Of a DNA stretch of 64,000 nt, positions 49,411 to 60,435 are shown piece by piece. A model generated the notes under the pieces. That model searched no databases and was not told where the DNA came from. It was given only the letters and a program-made list of their open reading frames with translations. Within the stretch, counting starts at the first letter, position 1; each line of letters starts with the position of its first letter. The position numbers were made by a program, and so were the translations under genes. Source of the DNA: Cornus controversa (Eukaryota; Streptophyta; Magnoliopsida; Cornales; Cornaceae); NCBI GenBank assembly GCA_026545225.1, contig CM048849.1, forward strand, positions 33,552,336 to 33,616,335, in the 5' to 3' direction.

Positions 49411-49584
49411 AATGATCTCTTGGACACTGGTGAGCAAGAAATTTTCTACATACCAAGCACGGTAACCGTTGGATATGATCTAAGTGTAAAAAAGGTAACT
49501 TTCAAAAATTATTATAATCATATCCAATGGTTACCATACACGGTGTGACAGAATTTCTTGCTTATTGGTGAGCAAGAGATTATA
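49411..49584. repeat. MITE-like inverted repeat in the CYP79 intron
   Basis: gatctcttggacactggtga near 49414 pairs with the complement of ttggtgagcaagagatt ending near 49580. Inner arms ccgttggatatgatc and gatcatatccaatgg-like sequences also pair (arms ~70 bp). Bounded by (TA)n tracts, so TA target duplications cannot be told apart. Confidence 0.7.
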
Positions 49585-49624
49585 TATATATATATATAAC
49601 AGTTTTGTTCAATTTGATTCGGTA

Positions 49625-50042
49625 GGCCTGGTTTGGTAACACTCCCGACTCTAGCTTTCATTTCTATTTTTTTTGTAAGTCACAGCAGAAATCGCGTTTG
49701 GAAACGCATTTTTCATTTCTGAAAAAATGAAAGTGATGTCAAAATTTTGACAATCCTTAAGCATAATTTGAAAGCTTCATAATAAAGCTTTCAGTTTCAG
49801 ATTTTATTTTTCAGTTCAAATTTTCATCTCTGATTTTTTTTTTATAAAATACAATAAATAAAAAATTTTCTTGCTAAAAAATATAATATAATATAATAAA
49901 TTAAAATTTTATAAAAACAAGAATAAAAAATTTATAAAATAAAATAAATAAAAAATTGGTTACTCAAAAAATATAAATATAACTAAATAAAATACAATAA
50001 ATAAAAAATATATAAATACAAAGATATATATAATAATAAATA

Positions 50043-50086
<44 letters not shown>

Positions 50087-50489
50087 ATGAAAATACATGA
50101 TAGTTTGAATTTATGACAATTACCAAAAACATGTAAATGCAAAAAAAAAATGAAATTTTAATTAAAATAAACTAAAATAAAGTCCTAACAAATATAATAT
50201 AGGAGAAAATATTATACATAAAATATGTAATATCATATTTATGTTGGTTAAAATGAGTTGGAAGTATATTACTCAAACACAATTTTTAATCAAAGATACT
50301 ACTAAATTTTTTTTAAAATTAATTTTGGGTTACCAGACATATTTTCAGATTTTTGCTTTTAAAATTTCAATAGTATATGACATTACCAAACGTATTCTAC
50401 TTTTGACAGAAATGACAACACAACAGGATTTCAAATTTCATTTTTCAAAAATCAGAAAATAAAATCTGACAGCTTTACCAAACAGTTCC
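49625..50489. mobile_element. Candidate MITE with GGCCTGGTTTGGTAA ends
   Basis: The left end ggcctggtttggtaac and right end tttaccaaacagttcc are imperfect inverted repeats of ~15 bp. GTA flanks both sides (49622-49624 and 50490-50492), a possible 3-bp target duplication as in PIF/Harbinger-type elements, although those prefer TWA. The interior (865 bp total) is AT-rich and non-coding. Confidence 0.55.
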
Positions 50490-51069
50490 GTAGTTTTTTT
50501 TAATCCCAACTCGAAATTTAACCGTAATCAACTGTTCTTAAAATTTTAAAACTAGAATTGAACCGTTCAATTATGAATCGGATCAAAATGTAAGATTCAG
50601 TTTGCATCGGTCCGATTTAGAATTTCTTACAATTTTTGGTGTACCTATAACAGGAGGTGTAGTGAATGTGAGAATCGCGGCGCAGCACTATTGTGGGAAT
50701 GTGATTAGGAAGATGATATTCAACAAAAGGTTTTTCGGGGAAGGAATGCCGGATGGAGGACCGGGTGGTGAGGAAGAAGAGCACATGGATGCTTGTTTCA
50801 CCATTATTGAGTACCTGTATTCGTTCTGTGTTTCTGACTATATTCCATGGTTGAGAGGGCGGGTTGATTTAGATGGTCATGAGAAGATCATGAGGAAAGC
50901 TACTGCAACTGTGAGAAAATATCAAGATCCCGAAGTTGATAAAAGGATGCGACAGTGGACGATTGGTGCAAAGAAGGTGGGAGAGGACTTGCTTGATGTT
51001 CTAATTATGCTTAAGGATGCAAACGGTAACCCATTACTGTCAGCACAAGAGATCAAAGCTCAAATCCTT

Positions 51070-52402
51070 GTAAGACTCTCTCTCACACACACTAAATAAG
51101 GAATTATATAAGCTTTGGATATGTTTGGTTCAGTTTTTTATGCATGGTCTTGAAGAATGACGGGTAATTTGAATTGATATTTGGATGGGTAATTTATTTA
51201 CAAAATACAAGAATAATAAATAATATCAGTCTTTAGAGGAAATGAATACCATAGAATGATTTGGATGAAGAACATACATATTCTATATAATTTTCCAGAG
51301 TAGGTCATCACCTTTCTAGTGTTCACACCAAAAGATTAATAAGACATTTATTTGAAATAAATAATTTTCTTCGCAAAATAGAATGAGTACAAGTAATTAT
51401 AAGCCGTAGTCAATGTTTGGGGGTTATTAATATAGCAAGTTGTAACCAGTTGAAATAAGTCTTATTAATTTAAGGAAAAATTAGATTTAAGTGACCAAAA
51501 TTAAAGATAATTAGATTTAAGTGACTAAAATGAAAGATAATTGTTCTATAGTGAGTCAGTGACGATAAAGTTACAAAAAAAACCAATAGTTATCGATGCT
51601 AAAACTATATTACTCTTTAGTGACCATTTTAGACTCAATTACAAAAATACCCTTCTCCCATTTATCTCTCTTCCAACTAAAAATATTACCTATACACCTC
51701 CTTGCATATCTTTTGTATATCAAATACTAATAATATAAATATGGTGAATCTAGATTCTATATACGATTCCAAATCATTTTTTTATTATAAATTTTCCCTC
51801 TTATGGTACTTGTCCATTACGGAGTATTACATTTTTTTAATTTTCCCTCGTAGAGTACTTATCAATTATTAACATTCTCTTGTTCAATTGAACCTTTAAA
51901 TATGATGAATATACAGTGAAATTTTTTGCAATTTTGAACTATCAACCTCAACTGTGTATTTCCATAAAATATAATCAAAACCCTAACTTAGAACGTGATA
52001 AGTATTTGGTTAAATATGTTTAATTAATTAATTATTTTTAGTAACTACATAAAACACTTTGACAAAATTATTCCCAAATGGTTATTAAGAGTAATTCAAT
52101 TTTAAGATTGATGGTTACTCATTTTTTTTTTTTTTTTTTTTTTTACGGTCACTTTAAAGCAATTACTTTTTAGTTTTGGACACTTAATATAATTTTTCCT
52201 TAATTTAACGTTGTTTCAGAAAAGAAAGGACTACCTCCATTCCAAGAATTGATTCAGTTTCTTCCTCTTGTGGCATGTTTGGGGGTTTATATACATGACA
52301 TACTAATAATCCAAAACTCTCCAAAAGCAACCATTTTAATTCTTTCAATGAATATATATAAGTATATATGTACCCATTGATGCTTTAATTATTAATTCAC
52401 AG
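51070..52402 (+). other. CYP79 conserved-position intron (1333 bp)
   Basis: Donor ATCCTT|GTAAGA and acceptor TTAATTCACAG|GAACTA join EIKAQIL to ELMIATVDN. This is the site of the intron typical of CYP79 genes, just before the I-helix. AT-rich, with a T-run at 52123-52144; no element recognised. Confidence 0.85.
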
Positions 52403-53035
52403 GAACTAATGATCGCAACAGTGGACAATCCATCAAATTGCGTGGAATGGGCACTTGCTGAGATGCTAAATCAACCTGAGATGATTGAAAAAGCTGTAGA
52501 GGAATTGGACAGGGTGGTTGGGAAGCATAGACTTGTCCAAGAATCCGACCTCTCGGGGCTCAACTACATCAAGGCATGTGCTAGAGAGGCCTTCCGTCTC
52601 CACCCAGTCGCGGCCTTCAACGTTCCACACGTATCCGTGTCCGACACAACTGTGGCCGGATACTTTATCCCCAAGGGCAGTCATGTCCTGCTCAGCCGTC
52701 CAGGACTTGGCCGGAACCCTAAAGTCTGGGATGAGCCACTCAAGTTCAAACCGGAGCGCCACCTAAAAGATAATGGTTCGGATGTGCTACTCCATGAACA
52801 GGACTTGTCTGTGTTTTCGTTCAGCACTGGGAGGCGTGGATGTCCCGGGATCACACTGGGCTCTACAATAACTACCATGTTGTTTGCTAGGCTTTTTCAA
52901 GGGTTCACATGGAGTTTGCCACCCAATGTGTCTACCATTGACCTCACTGAGTCAGTGGATAGTCTCTTTCTCGCGAAACCACTGCTTGCATTTGCAAAGC
53001 CTCGTTTGGCAGAAAACTTGTACCACGGACCTTGA

Positions 53036-53355
53036 AATTAACAAGGTAAATTTAACATTAGCATAATTAATAAAAACAGGTTTTGCTATGTGATGCATGG
53101 TTCAGACTCTTATTTTTATCGACTATGTATTAATTAAGCCACTCAAAATTTATTACTATAAGAAACGACTATGCTAGTCGGATGAAAAAAAAACAAGTCT
53201 CATCACTTTAATTTTCGATACTATTACCTATTTGTTTTGAATATTAGAGTTGTAAAACATTAAAATATTTGAAAATTAATGGACTGAGAATTAGTAAGGA
53301 TGTATTATCTACTAAATAGTTGAGTCCACCTTGTGAAAGGGCCACAGAGAAATTG

Positions 53356-53389
<34 letters not shown>

Positions 53390-53662
53390 GTATATATGTT
53401 GGACTTCTGTAAATCTATCAAGTTTAGCTATTCAACTCGGACCCTCACGTGTACAAATGCTCAGTTCAGACTTGATTTGGATTGTTTGCAAACTTAGCTG
53501 TTGAACTCGGTCTGGTTTATATTCTTTTAAAACATTTTATTTTTTAAAATAATTATTCTGTTTTCTTAATTACCTTTAAAAATATATATATTTTATTTTA
53601 TTATTTTATTACTTTATATACAATTCACTGCCTCAATGTTTCGGGACCACATATAAAACTAA
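53036..53662. other. CYP79 3' flank
   Basis: Downstream of the stop at 53033-53035. Contains a long (TA)n tract at 53358-53386 and AT-rich DNA; no gene. Confidence 0.5.
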
Positions 53663-53843
53663 GAGCAATGCTACACGTCATGAAAATATTTCATGAATTT
53701 TTATCTTAAATGATGTGACAATTAAATGGTGAGTTAGTATTGGTGGGATTCCCCCCATACACGAAATATCAATAGTATTATCACTTGCCACATCATTCAT
53801 GAAGGCAATTCATGATAAAATTTCATGACGTTTAGCATTTCCC
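53663..53843. mobile_element. Tourist-like MITE, 181 bp
   Basis: The left end gagcaatgctacacgtcatg and right end catgacgtttagcatttccc are inverted repeats of ~20 bp, with looser pairing for ~50 bp. TAA flanks both sides (53660-53662 and 53844-53846), the target duplication of PIF/Harbinger MITEs. Confidence 0.72.
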
Positions 53844-54989
53844 TAAAACGAATATGCATTTTTAAAGTGGACCACATATATATACAACAGAAGAGGGATT
53901 TTGTTTGATGTTGTAATACCCCGGAAATTTGGACGGCAATTATTTTAAAGAGATTTGAATTGCTTTATATTATTATTATTATTATTTTATTTTTATTATT
54001 ATTAATTCATGTGAAATGCATTGTCTCTATATTTTATCGTTTTATGTGAGTTGATTTTCCTTTATATGCATTTTATCATTTCATGTGAATTGATAAGTTT
54101 GAATGTTATCATTTATGTGGATTGTTATATTTTATAGATTCCAATCATTTCATGTAAACTTCTCTGTTTATTTATTTATTTTTATCATTTTATGTGAATT
54201 GTTATTTATTATGTGTTGTTTATTTAAATCTTTTAAATACTTTGGTTTGGGCTAGGGAGGAATTTGGGCTGGAATGATTGGGCTAAGATTATGTTTAAAA
54301 TGTTGGGTCAGGGTTATAATTATATTATTATTGCTTGTATTATTATTATTTTGATTTTATTTAGTTTTAGAAAAAATCAATAATAGAATAATAATTAAGA
54401 CAAAAAGGAAAAAGAAGAAATTAGGGTTTTTGCCGTTACTTTACGCACAGAACTGAGGGAGTAAACGAAAGAGAGAAGGGAGTGACGATCGGGTGAACAA
54501 GTTGATTCGTCAAAGAGGCAAGTTTGATTCTTCTCTTCCCCTTTGAATCCGTATGCATAGTTTAGGTTTAAGAATTTGGTTTATATTGAAAATCTGTTTA
54601 TAATTGTATTTTGTTTTGTTGCTTCTTATGGATAAATTTCGTGAAAATTTATTATGCTAAATGGTATATATGAGTATAGATATATATATGTAAGAATATA
54701 TGCATATATATATTTCATTTATGTGTAAAGTGTATACGAATCTGTTTATGCATCAATTTAGGATGAGAAAAGATGTTAATTCGTAAGCATTCTTTGTTGT
54801 GATTGTCTACAAAACAACCCTTGATCTTTAATAAAATAGATCGTGAGAAATTTGAGTTGAAATTTTTAAATTTTGCGAACAATCCTAGAACTTGTGAATT
54901 AGGGGTTTTTGATTCGTACAATTTTTGATGGGGCTTTTTGTACCAATGGGTAGAGGGGATCAAGAGGAGAAGAACGGTACAAAAATCAG

Positions 54990-55205
54990 GCCGAACGGAG
55001 GTCGGACGAAGCCTGAATCAGCGCCGGAAAATCCCCCAGCGTGCTGCCTGCGCGCTGGGGAAGACTGCCCAGCCGGCGCGTGTTCCCCACTCGCGCCGCC
55101 GGCGCGTGGGGGCGCGTGCCGCCGGCGCCGGCACTGGCCGGCGACCGGAAAACTGTTTTTGGGCCCCACTCGCGGGGGCCCACCTCTGGGTCCAATATGG
55201 GCCCA
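54990..55205 (+). other. GC-rich island inside the solo LTR
   Basis: A sharply GC-rich stretch in an AT-rich window, with repeated ccggcgcg strings (near 55073, 55099, 55121) and gggcccc palindromes near 55160-55190. It lies roughly a third of the way into the LTR, near where U3/R regulatory DNA would be expected. Open frames in several phases here reflect composition only. Confidence 0.7.
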
Positions 55206-55239
55206 TTCCGAATAGTTTTGATATTTATTTTGTATTTTT

Positions 55240-55975
55240 GAAATTTTTGGAAAAATTTGAAAATTGGGAAAATCATTTTTTAAAAATATTTTTATAATTC
55301 TAAAAATTCCAAAAATTTTATGTCAACTTCCTGGGAGCTTGAGGAGCTTGGGGTTTAAATTTCATATCCAAATGATTTACCATTCTCTTTAAATTAATTT
55401 TTAAAGTGTCTAAAAACTGTTTTTTTAGCTTCTTTAATTTTAGAAAATACTTTTACAACTCCAAAAATTCCCAAATTTTTACTGTAACTCTCTGGAGGTT
55501 AAAATTCACTTGGGTTTAAAGTTTCAACTCAAAATAATCTTTCCTTGCTGTCCAATTGATTTTTAAAGTGTCTAAAAGTTGGATTTTTCACTTTCTGTAA
55601 TTTTAGAAAATACTTTTATAATTCCAAAAATTCCCAAATTTTTGATGAAACTTTCTGGAGGCTAAATACACTTGGGTTTAAATTTTCAACTCAAAATGAT
55701 CTTCCCTTGTTGTTCAATTGATTTTTAAAGTATCCAAAAGTTGGGTTTTTCACTTTCTGTAATTTTAGAAAATACTTTTGTAATTCCAAAAATTTCCAAA
55801 TTTTTGTGGTAACTTTCTGGAGGTTAAATAAACTTGGGTTTAAATTTTCATCTTGAAAGGAGCTTTCCTTAGTGTTCAATGAATTTTTAAAGTGTCTAAA
55901 AGTTGGGTTTTCACCTTCTTTTATTTGTTGAAAATATTTCAAAAATTCTAGAAAATTCCAGAATGATTTAATAGG
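55240..55975 (+). repeat. 162-bp tandem repeat inside the solo LTR, about four units
   Basis: The motif tttttaaagtgtctaaaa recurs at about 55399, 55561, 55723 and 55885, spacing 162 bp. Each is followed by a tagaaaatacttt segment, a ccaaaaattcccaaattttt segment and ctggagg. The same unit occurs inverted at 10300-10970. Confidence 0.88.
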
Positions 55976-56295
55976 GTTCTGAGAAGTGGAATAGGCCCAG
56001 AAACCTAGATAAAATTTAGGTTTAGACTCCCTCATAGAATTGAGTGCATTGGAGGTTGAGTTGGGAAATTTCTTCTATAATGGATGCTTGGGTTATTTGG
56101 TTTATTTGAATATATTTTCCTTTAAGGATATAAATGCCCATCAAATACGTGATTATAGTTTACTTGTAAACGATTTGTCTTATGGTAATAATTTCATGTT
56201 GGATAAATTGAAATAATGGTTTGTGCAAATTTAAATCATAACACACCTTGTTTATTTTATGTTTCATATTGGAATGCATCTATACGTTTTTAATA

Positions 56296-56495
56296 GGCAT
56301 GTAAGGATTGCCCGGCGTGTCAGGATCGCCCATACCTAATAAGGTATCTATGCATTTTATTTTGGCATGTAAGGATTGCCCGGCGTGTCAGGATCGCCCA
56401 TACCTAATAAGATATCTATGCATTTTATTTTGGCATGTAAGGATTGCCTGGTGTGTCAGGATCGCCCATACCTAATAAGGTATCTATACATTATA
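56296..56495 (+). repeat. 68-bp tandem repeat inside the solo LTR, three units
   Basis: ggcatgtaaggattgcccgg begins at 56296, 56364 and 56432. Each unit carries gtgtcaggatcgcccatacc and ggtatctatgcatttta, and the third copy has small changes. Confidence 0.92.
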
Positions 56496-57586
56496 TTTGC
56501 TTTGTCATGATTGTCGAGATTTAATAAAATGCATGCATATGTTTCTTTACTTTGAACTTAATGAAGGTGTTCATTGTTGAATGATAAGGGTTCGTTGGGA
56601 TAACGTATAAGATAATTTTGATTTCTGAAAATATGAACTAGGTAGGGAATGACCAGTATGTATATACCTATACCTATTAAGGTATCAAAGGATAAAATGG
56701 TGACATGTTAGGATTGCTTAAACTTGATAGCATTGTATGTTATGTTTATTTCTGTTGAACGTAAGGAATGTGTTCACGTTTGCATAATAAGGGTTTGGGT
56801 GGAATATTATAAATGTTGACTGTTGTTTTGGAAACATGAAACTGGATAAAAGAATAACTTGTATGTTAAATCTATGAACTTATTTTGTGTCACTTATATT
56901 GAGGGTATGTATATTGGTTCTCTGATTGGGATGTAGTAGATAGAACTTGCTCGTGGGTTTAACCCACTTTGTTGATATTTCAGGTTTCAGACAGGTTCCA
57001 TCACGAGGATAGAGTTTTAGGATTTGGTTGTAGCAGACGTCTCATCTCATCAGTTACAGGATATGAACTTGTCTTCTTCAAGAGTCATACTATGAACTTT
57101 TGAGACTTTGATTTTTGGTATTAATTTTAGAATTAAAAACTTTTGTTCATTCAGGTTAAGGGGTCCGTGGGTTACAAGACTTTCAAATTGTATTACCGGA
57201 CATATATTTGTTTAGTTAACAGTTATTTTAATTCAGAGGAACTTTCTTTTCTGCTTTTAGAAAATTGTTCATTATATCTTTTGTATTCTATGCTTGTTGC
57301 TACCAGTTGTATGTATCTTCCAGGTTTTGTGTATGAGACTGGCCACCTCATGCGCGAAATTTTCTGGGGGGTATTTCAGATGTAGTCCCGTTATAAGATG
57401 ATTTTTATCTCCAGAGAAAATTAGAAATATTAATTAAGCTAATGTTAAATTTAATTGATGTTGTCTTAAAATTAAAAAACGTTTTTTTTTGTCGGTAATC
57501 TGTACATGCTTATAAAGGAAAAAAAATTAAAAAAAAAAAAGGAGAAGGAAAAAACTTACCAATAAAGAAAACAAAAAAGCAGCACT

Positions 57587-57846
57587 CTAGTAGTGATGGT
57601 TATGAGTGTTCTGCAGTAATGACCATGAATAACTCCACCTCAACCATCTCTTCCTATACGCTAAACCTCTTCCATGGCACACTTGTTCTGTCCTGGATTG
57701 GCTTTTCATCCGAACTCTAGTAGTGATGGTTATGAGTGTTCTGCAGTAATGACCATGAATAACTCCACCTCAACCATCTCTTCCTATACGCTAAACCTCT
57801 TCCATGGCACACTTGTTCTGTCCTGGATTCGCTTTTCATCCGATCT
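57587..57846 (+). repeat. 130-bp tandem duplication of the CYP79 5' end
   Basis: tagtgatggttatgagtgtt through ggattggcttttcatccga is present twice, with ATGs at 57619 and 57749. Both encode MTMNNSTSTISSYTLNLFHG, the N-terminus of the second CYP79 copy. Confidence 0.9.
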
Positions 57847-57911
57847 CTTCAATTTTTCAATTTTTTTCTTCTCATTTTTTTTATTCCTTGTCAATTATTT
57901 CCAAACACGAG

Positions 57912-58854
57912 GGTAGGAGTGGCAATTCGGATTCACGAGTCGTGTCGAAACATGGGTATTCTGATAAATGGGTCAACCCCAACACGACACGATTATTAAT
58001 CGTGTCATATAGCTTGAACACAAACACAACCCACTTATTAAAGTGGTGACACGACACGACCCGTGTAACTCGTTTATAGGTGGGTTGTGTAACTTGAACA
58101 CTATCCGACCCGACCCGTGGTACCTGTTGTAGGTGGGTCTTTTATTAAAAAGAGTGTTGTTGTGATACCCGTGGTACCTATTGTAGGTGGGTCTTTTATT
58201 AAAAAGAGTGTTGTTGTGAGGAATCAATCATAAGCTGTGTACAACTTACAAGATAGTTAAATACTTCTACCACTAATCCACCAATGACTTTTGTTTATAC
58301 ATGCCACAACAATAATATTTAATCTACAATAATGAAAGTTTGAAACATTAATTAAATTACAATAATATTTTTCCCTCATTTTGAATATAACAAACAAACG
58401 TTATTAATTAGATTAATTGAGTAATTAAATCAAAAATACAATTTTTACTATCTTAAAATCAAATAAAAATATTAATACTACACAAATAATAAAACATTTA
58501 GAACAAACATTAAGTATATATCTCATTGAATTAACATATTTTTTTAATATATATTAATGTTGAAGTATTATTGACAAAAAATAAAAGAGTGATCTAAATT
58601 ATATTACTTTAACTATTATATGTTATACTATATATCTCAGAATAATAAAGAAAACTTAATTTCATAAAACTAGATATTCATATTAAATAGTTTAAACTCA
58701 TCAATTATTCTTATTGATTTTTTAGACATTTAACTAATTAATCAGAATTTGAGAAAATATAAGAAAATAGTTTAACTTATATTACTTATAACTGCTATAT
58801 TTTATACTATATATCTCGAGACACTAAAGAACAATTATGGCCATCATTCATATA

Positions 58855-58889
<35 letters not shown>

Positions 58890-59754
58890 ACCATATACGT
58901 ATAATTATATATTTATATCTCCACCTAAATATAATTATATATATATCCTCCATATATATATATATATCCACCATATATTACCTGCACCCAATAATCTGAT
59001 ATACATTCACATCTCCTTCTCAAAATTAAATAATAAGGAAGAAAAGAAAATATATTATTCTTTTCGGTAATCATCACTCTTATGGTCAAGTATGACACAA
59101 TCAAGCCCACATCGATATAACATAAAAAAAATTTAATTATCTTATGAATTTGATAGAGATGAGTTTTTAGAAAATTTTAATTAATTTAGTGAATTTTATT
59201 AATTTTTTGGATACCATTTAGCATATAAATAATTATTCATTTATAAATTTCACGTTCATGTCTTTATTAAAAAAGTTAGTAGTTGTTATATTACTAAATG
59301 AATCAATGAATACTAATAGATTTAACAATGAAATAAATGAACATTTATACTATATATAACATATTAGAAGATAGTATATATATATATATAAAATACACGT
59401 CATCACAAATAGTGTGAAAATATATGTTTACATAGTTTTAATATTCTAAAACAAATTTACAATATTAAACTTCATATTTTTTATATTTTAAAATAAATTA
59501 ATAAATATTAATGCTAAACGAGTTACACGAGTCGATTCAACCCGCATTGACTCGACACGACACGACCCGTCAAATTAAATGGGTTAGACAGGTTAAGCGG
59601 GTTGAACCTGAACCCGACACATTTTTTTTCGTGTCATAATTGTGTCAAACCGTTTACGACCCGAACCTGTTTAACCCAAACCCAAACCCAAACTCGCTAA
59701 CTTCGTGTCGATTTCTAGTCGTGTTGTCGGGTCGTGTTGAATTTTGCCACCCTT
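57912..59754. mobile_element. Non-autonomous element with GTGGCAA ends, hAT-like
   Basis: The left end ggtaggagtggcaattcgg and right end aattttgccaccctt are imperfect inverted repeats. Subterminal regions are rich in cgtgtcg/cgacacg motifs on both sides. acacgag flanks both ends (57905-57911 and 59755-59761), a 7- or (with one mismatch) 8-bp target duplication, as in hAT elements. It splits the CYP79 hinge region. The interior is AT-rich with (TA)n tracts and a ~60-bp tandem duplication (58113-58220); no transposase. Confidence 0.75.
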
Positions 59755-59956
59755 ACACGAGAGCAACAAGAAGACCAAAACTATTTCTCACTGCCTCTTG
59801 GCCCAAAACCATGGCGTATAGTTGGTAACCTCCTAGAAATATTTGATGTACAAGCCGACATTCCAATGGATACATAAGCTTATGAAGGACATGGACACTG
59901 ATATCGCTTGTTTCCGTCTTGAAAATGTTCATGTCAATCCTGTCACCTGTCTCAAT

Positions 59957-60392
59957 TTTTTTTTTCCTTTTTCGAAAGGTTAAAAAAAAAATATAAATAT
60001 GTATAAGAGGTAACTATAAAAAGATGGTCTATTAAGAATATGCCTAAAGGCAAACAAAGGGCAAGAAGCCCACCTCACAAAAACAATGGCATGCCCATTA
60101 AAAATGGATGTTCGATATCATGGCGGTGATCACGCCAGAGAGGCAATCAGAGCTTACGCTAGTAAACTCTAAGAAGATTTAGTCTGGAGGTCTTAGAGGT
60201 GGATGACATTTTGATGGGGGAAATGCCCCAATCACGGAGAATCGATCTAAACACAGAACTGTCTTTCAGAAACTCTAGGTGTAAGATTGAGGAGATGGAT
60301 TATGAGATTCGGGCAAGTAGAGAGTTTTGTGTTGAAAATTTGTGTTGGTTGATTCCTGCATTTCTTTCTTCCCATATATGGTACACAATCAT
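59957..60392. mobile_element. Insertion of uncertain class in CYP79 copy 2
   Basis: P450 homology stops at ctgtctcaatt and resumes at cgtgagttcttgaag. Between them is ~436 bp beginning with a T-run, with an open stretch around 60199-60390 (MDDILMGEMPQSRRIDLNTE) that I do not recognise. The T-run may be the poly(A) of a minus-strand retroposon. Confidence 0.5.
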
Positions 60393-60435
60393 CGTGAGTT
60401 CTTGAAGAAACAAGATATAACCTTCTCATCAACAT

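Larger units (their letters stand above)
49178..50653 (+). other. CYP79 additional intron (1476 bp)
   Basis: Donor AAGAG|GTAACT and acceptor CCTATAACAG|GA join NSRG to GVVNVR, the expected CYP79 sequence. The family usually has a single intron, at the later site (51070-52402). This intron is largely made of MITE-like DNA (49411-49584 and 49625-50489) and AT-rich microsatellites, including a long (TA)n at 50046-50084. Confidence 0.8.
48567..53035 (+). pseudogene. CYP79: CYP79-family cytochrome P450 (amino acid N-monooxygenase), three exons, one-base frameshift
   Basis: Exons 48567-49177, 50654-51069 and 52403-53035. CYP79 enzymes are ER-bound P450s that turn amino acids into aldoximes, the first step to cyanogenic glucosides and glucosinolates. 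The start [11 protein letters not shown] leads a hydrophobic anchor ([14 protein letters not shown]) and the hinge [16 protein letters not shown]. Later come [16 protein letters not shown], the CYP79-type I-helix [13 protein letters not shown], ExxR as EAFR, FKPERHL (PERH, typical of CYP79) and heme loop [10 protein letters not shown]. All GT/AG junctions keep phase. An A8 run (49047-49054), one A longer than expected, shifts frame after EQWKK and gives TGA near 49074. Without it the exons total 553 codons, normal for the family. Substrate cannot be inferred. Confidence 0.9.
53912..57378 (+). mobile_element. Solo LTR, 3467 bp, gypsy-type (probably chromovirus-like)
   Basis: Starts tgtaataccccggaaatttg and ends ctggggggtatttca. 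The ends form a short inverted repeat (TGTAATACCCC against TGAAATACCCC), and a perfect 5-bp target duplication GATGT lies at 53907-53911 and 57379-57383. Inside are a GC-rich island (54990-55205), a 162-bp tandem array and a 68-bp tandem array. Open frames in it are incidental. LTRs of several kilobases starting TGTAA/TCACCCC are known from Tekay/Del-like chromoviruses, so the lineage call is inference. It lies between the two CYP79 copies. Confidence 0.9.
57749..60435 (+). pseudogene. Second CYP79 copy, shattered 5' portion
   Basis: Piece 1 (57749-57911) gives MTMNNSTSTISSYTLNLFHG and a hydrophobic anchor ending VNYFQTRG. Piece 2 (59755-59950), beyond an inserted element, gives [18 protein letters not shown] and, after a frameshift, [20 protein letters not shown]. 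Piece 3 (60393-60435), beyond a second insert, gives [13 protein letters not shown]. Nothing of the later exon 1, I-helix or heme loop is found. The tandem arrangement with the copy at 48567 indicates an ancient local duplication. Confidence 0.88.

Noticed and set aside
52466-52766. Overlapping frames inside CYP79 exon 2
   Set aside because: Shadows of the P450 coding frame, which has all family motifs.
54925-55297. GC-rich open frames in several phases, possibly a Pro/Arg/Ala-rich protein
   Set aside because: Overlapping long frames in both strands are what a GC-rich island produces. It lies inside a defined LTR and has no start context or motif.
57143-57385. 80-codon frame at the end of the solo LTR
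   Set aside because: Lies within the LTR, ends across its border, and has no recognisable domain.
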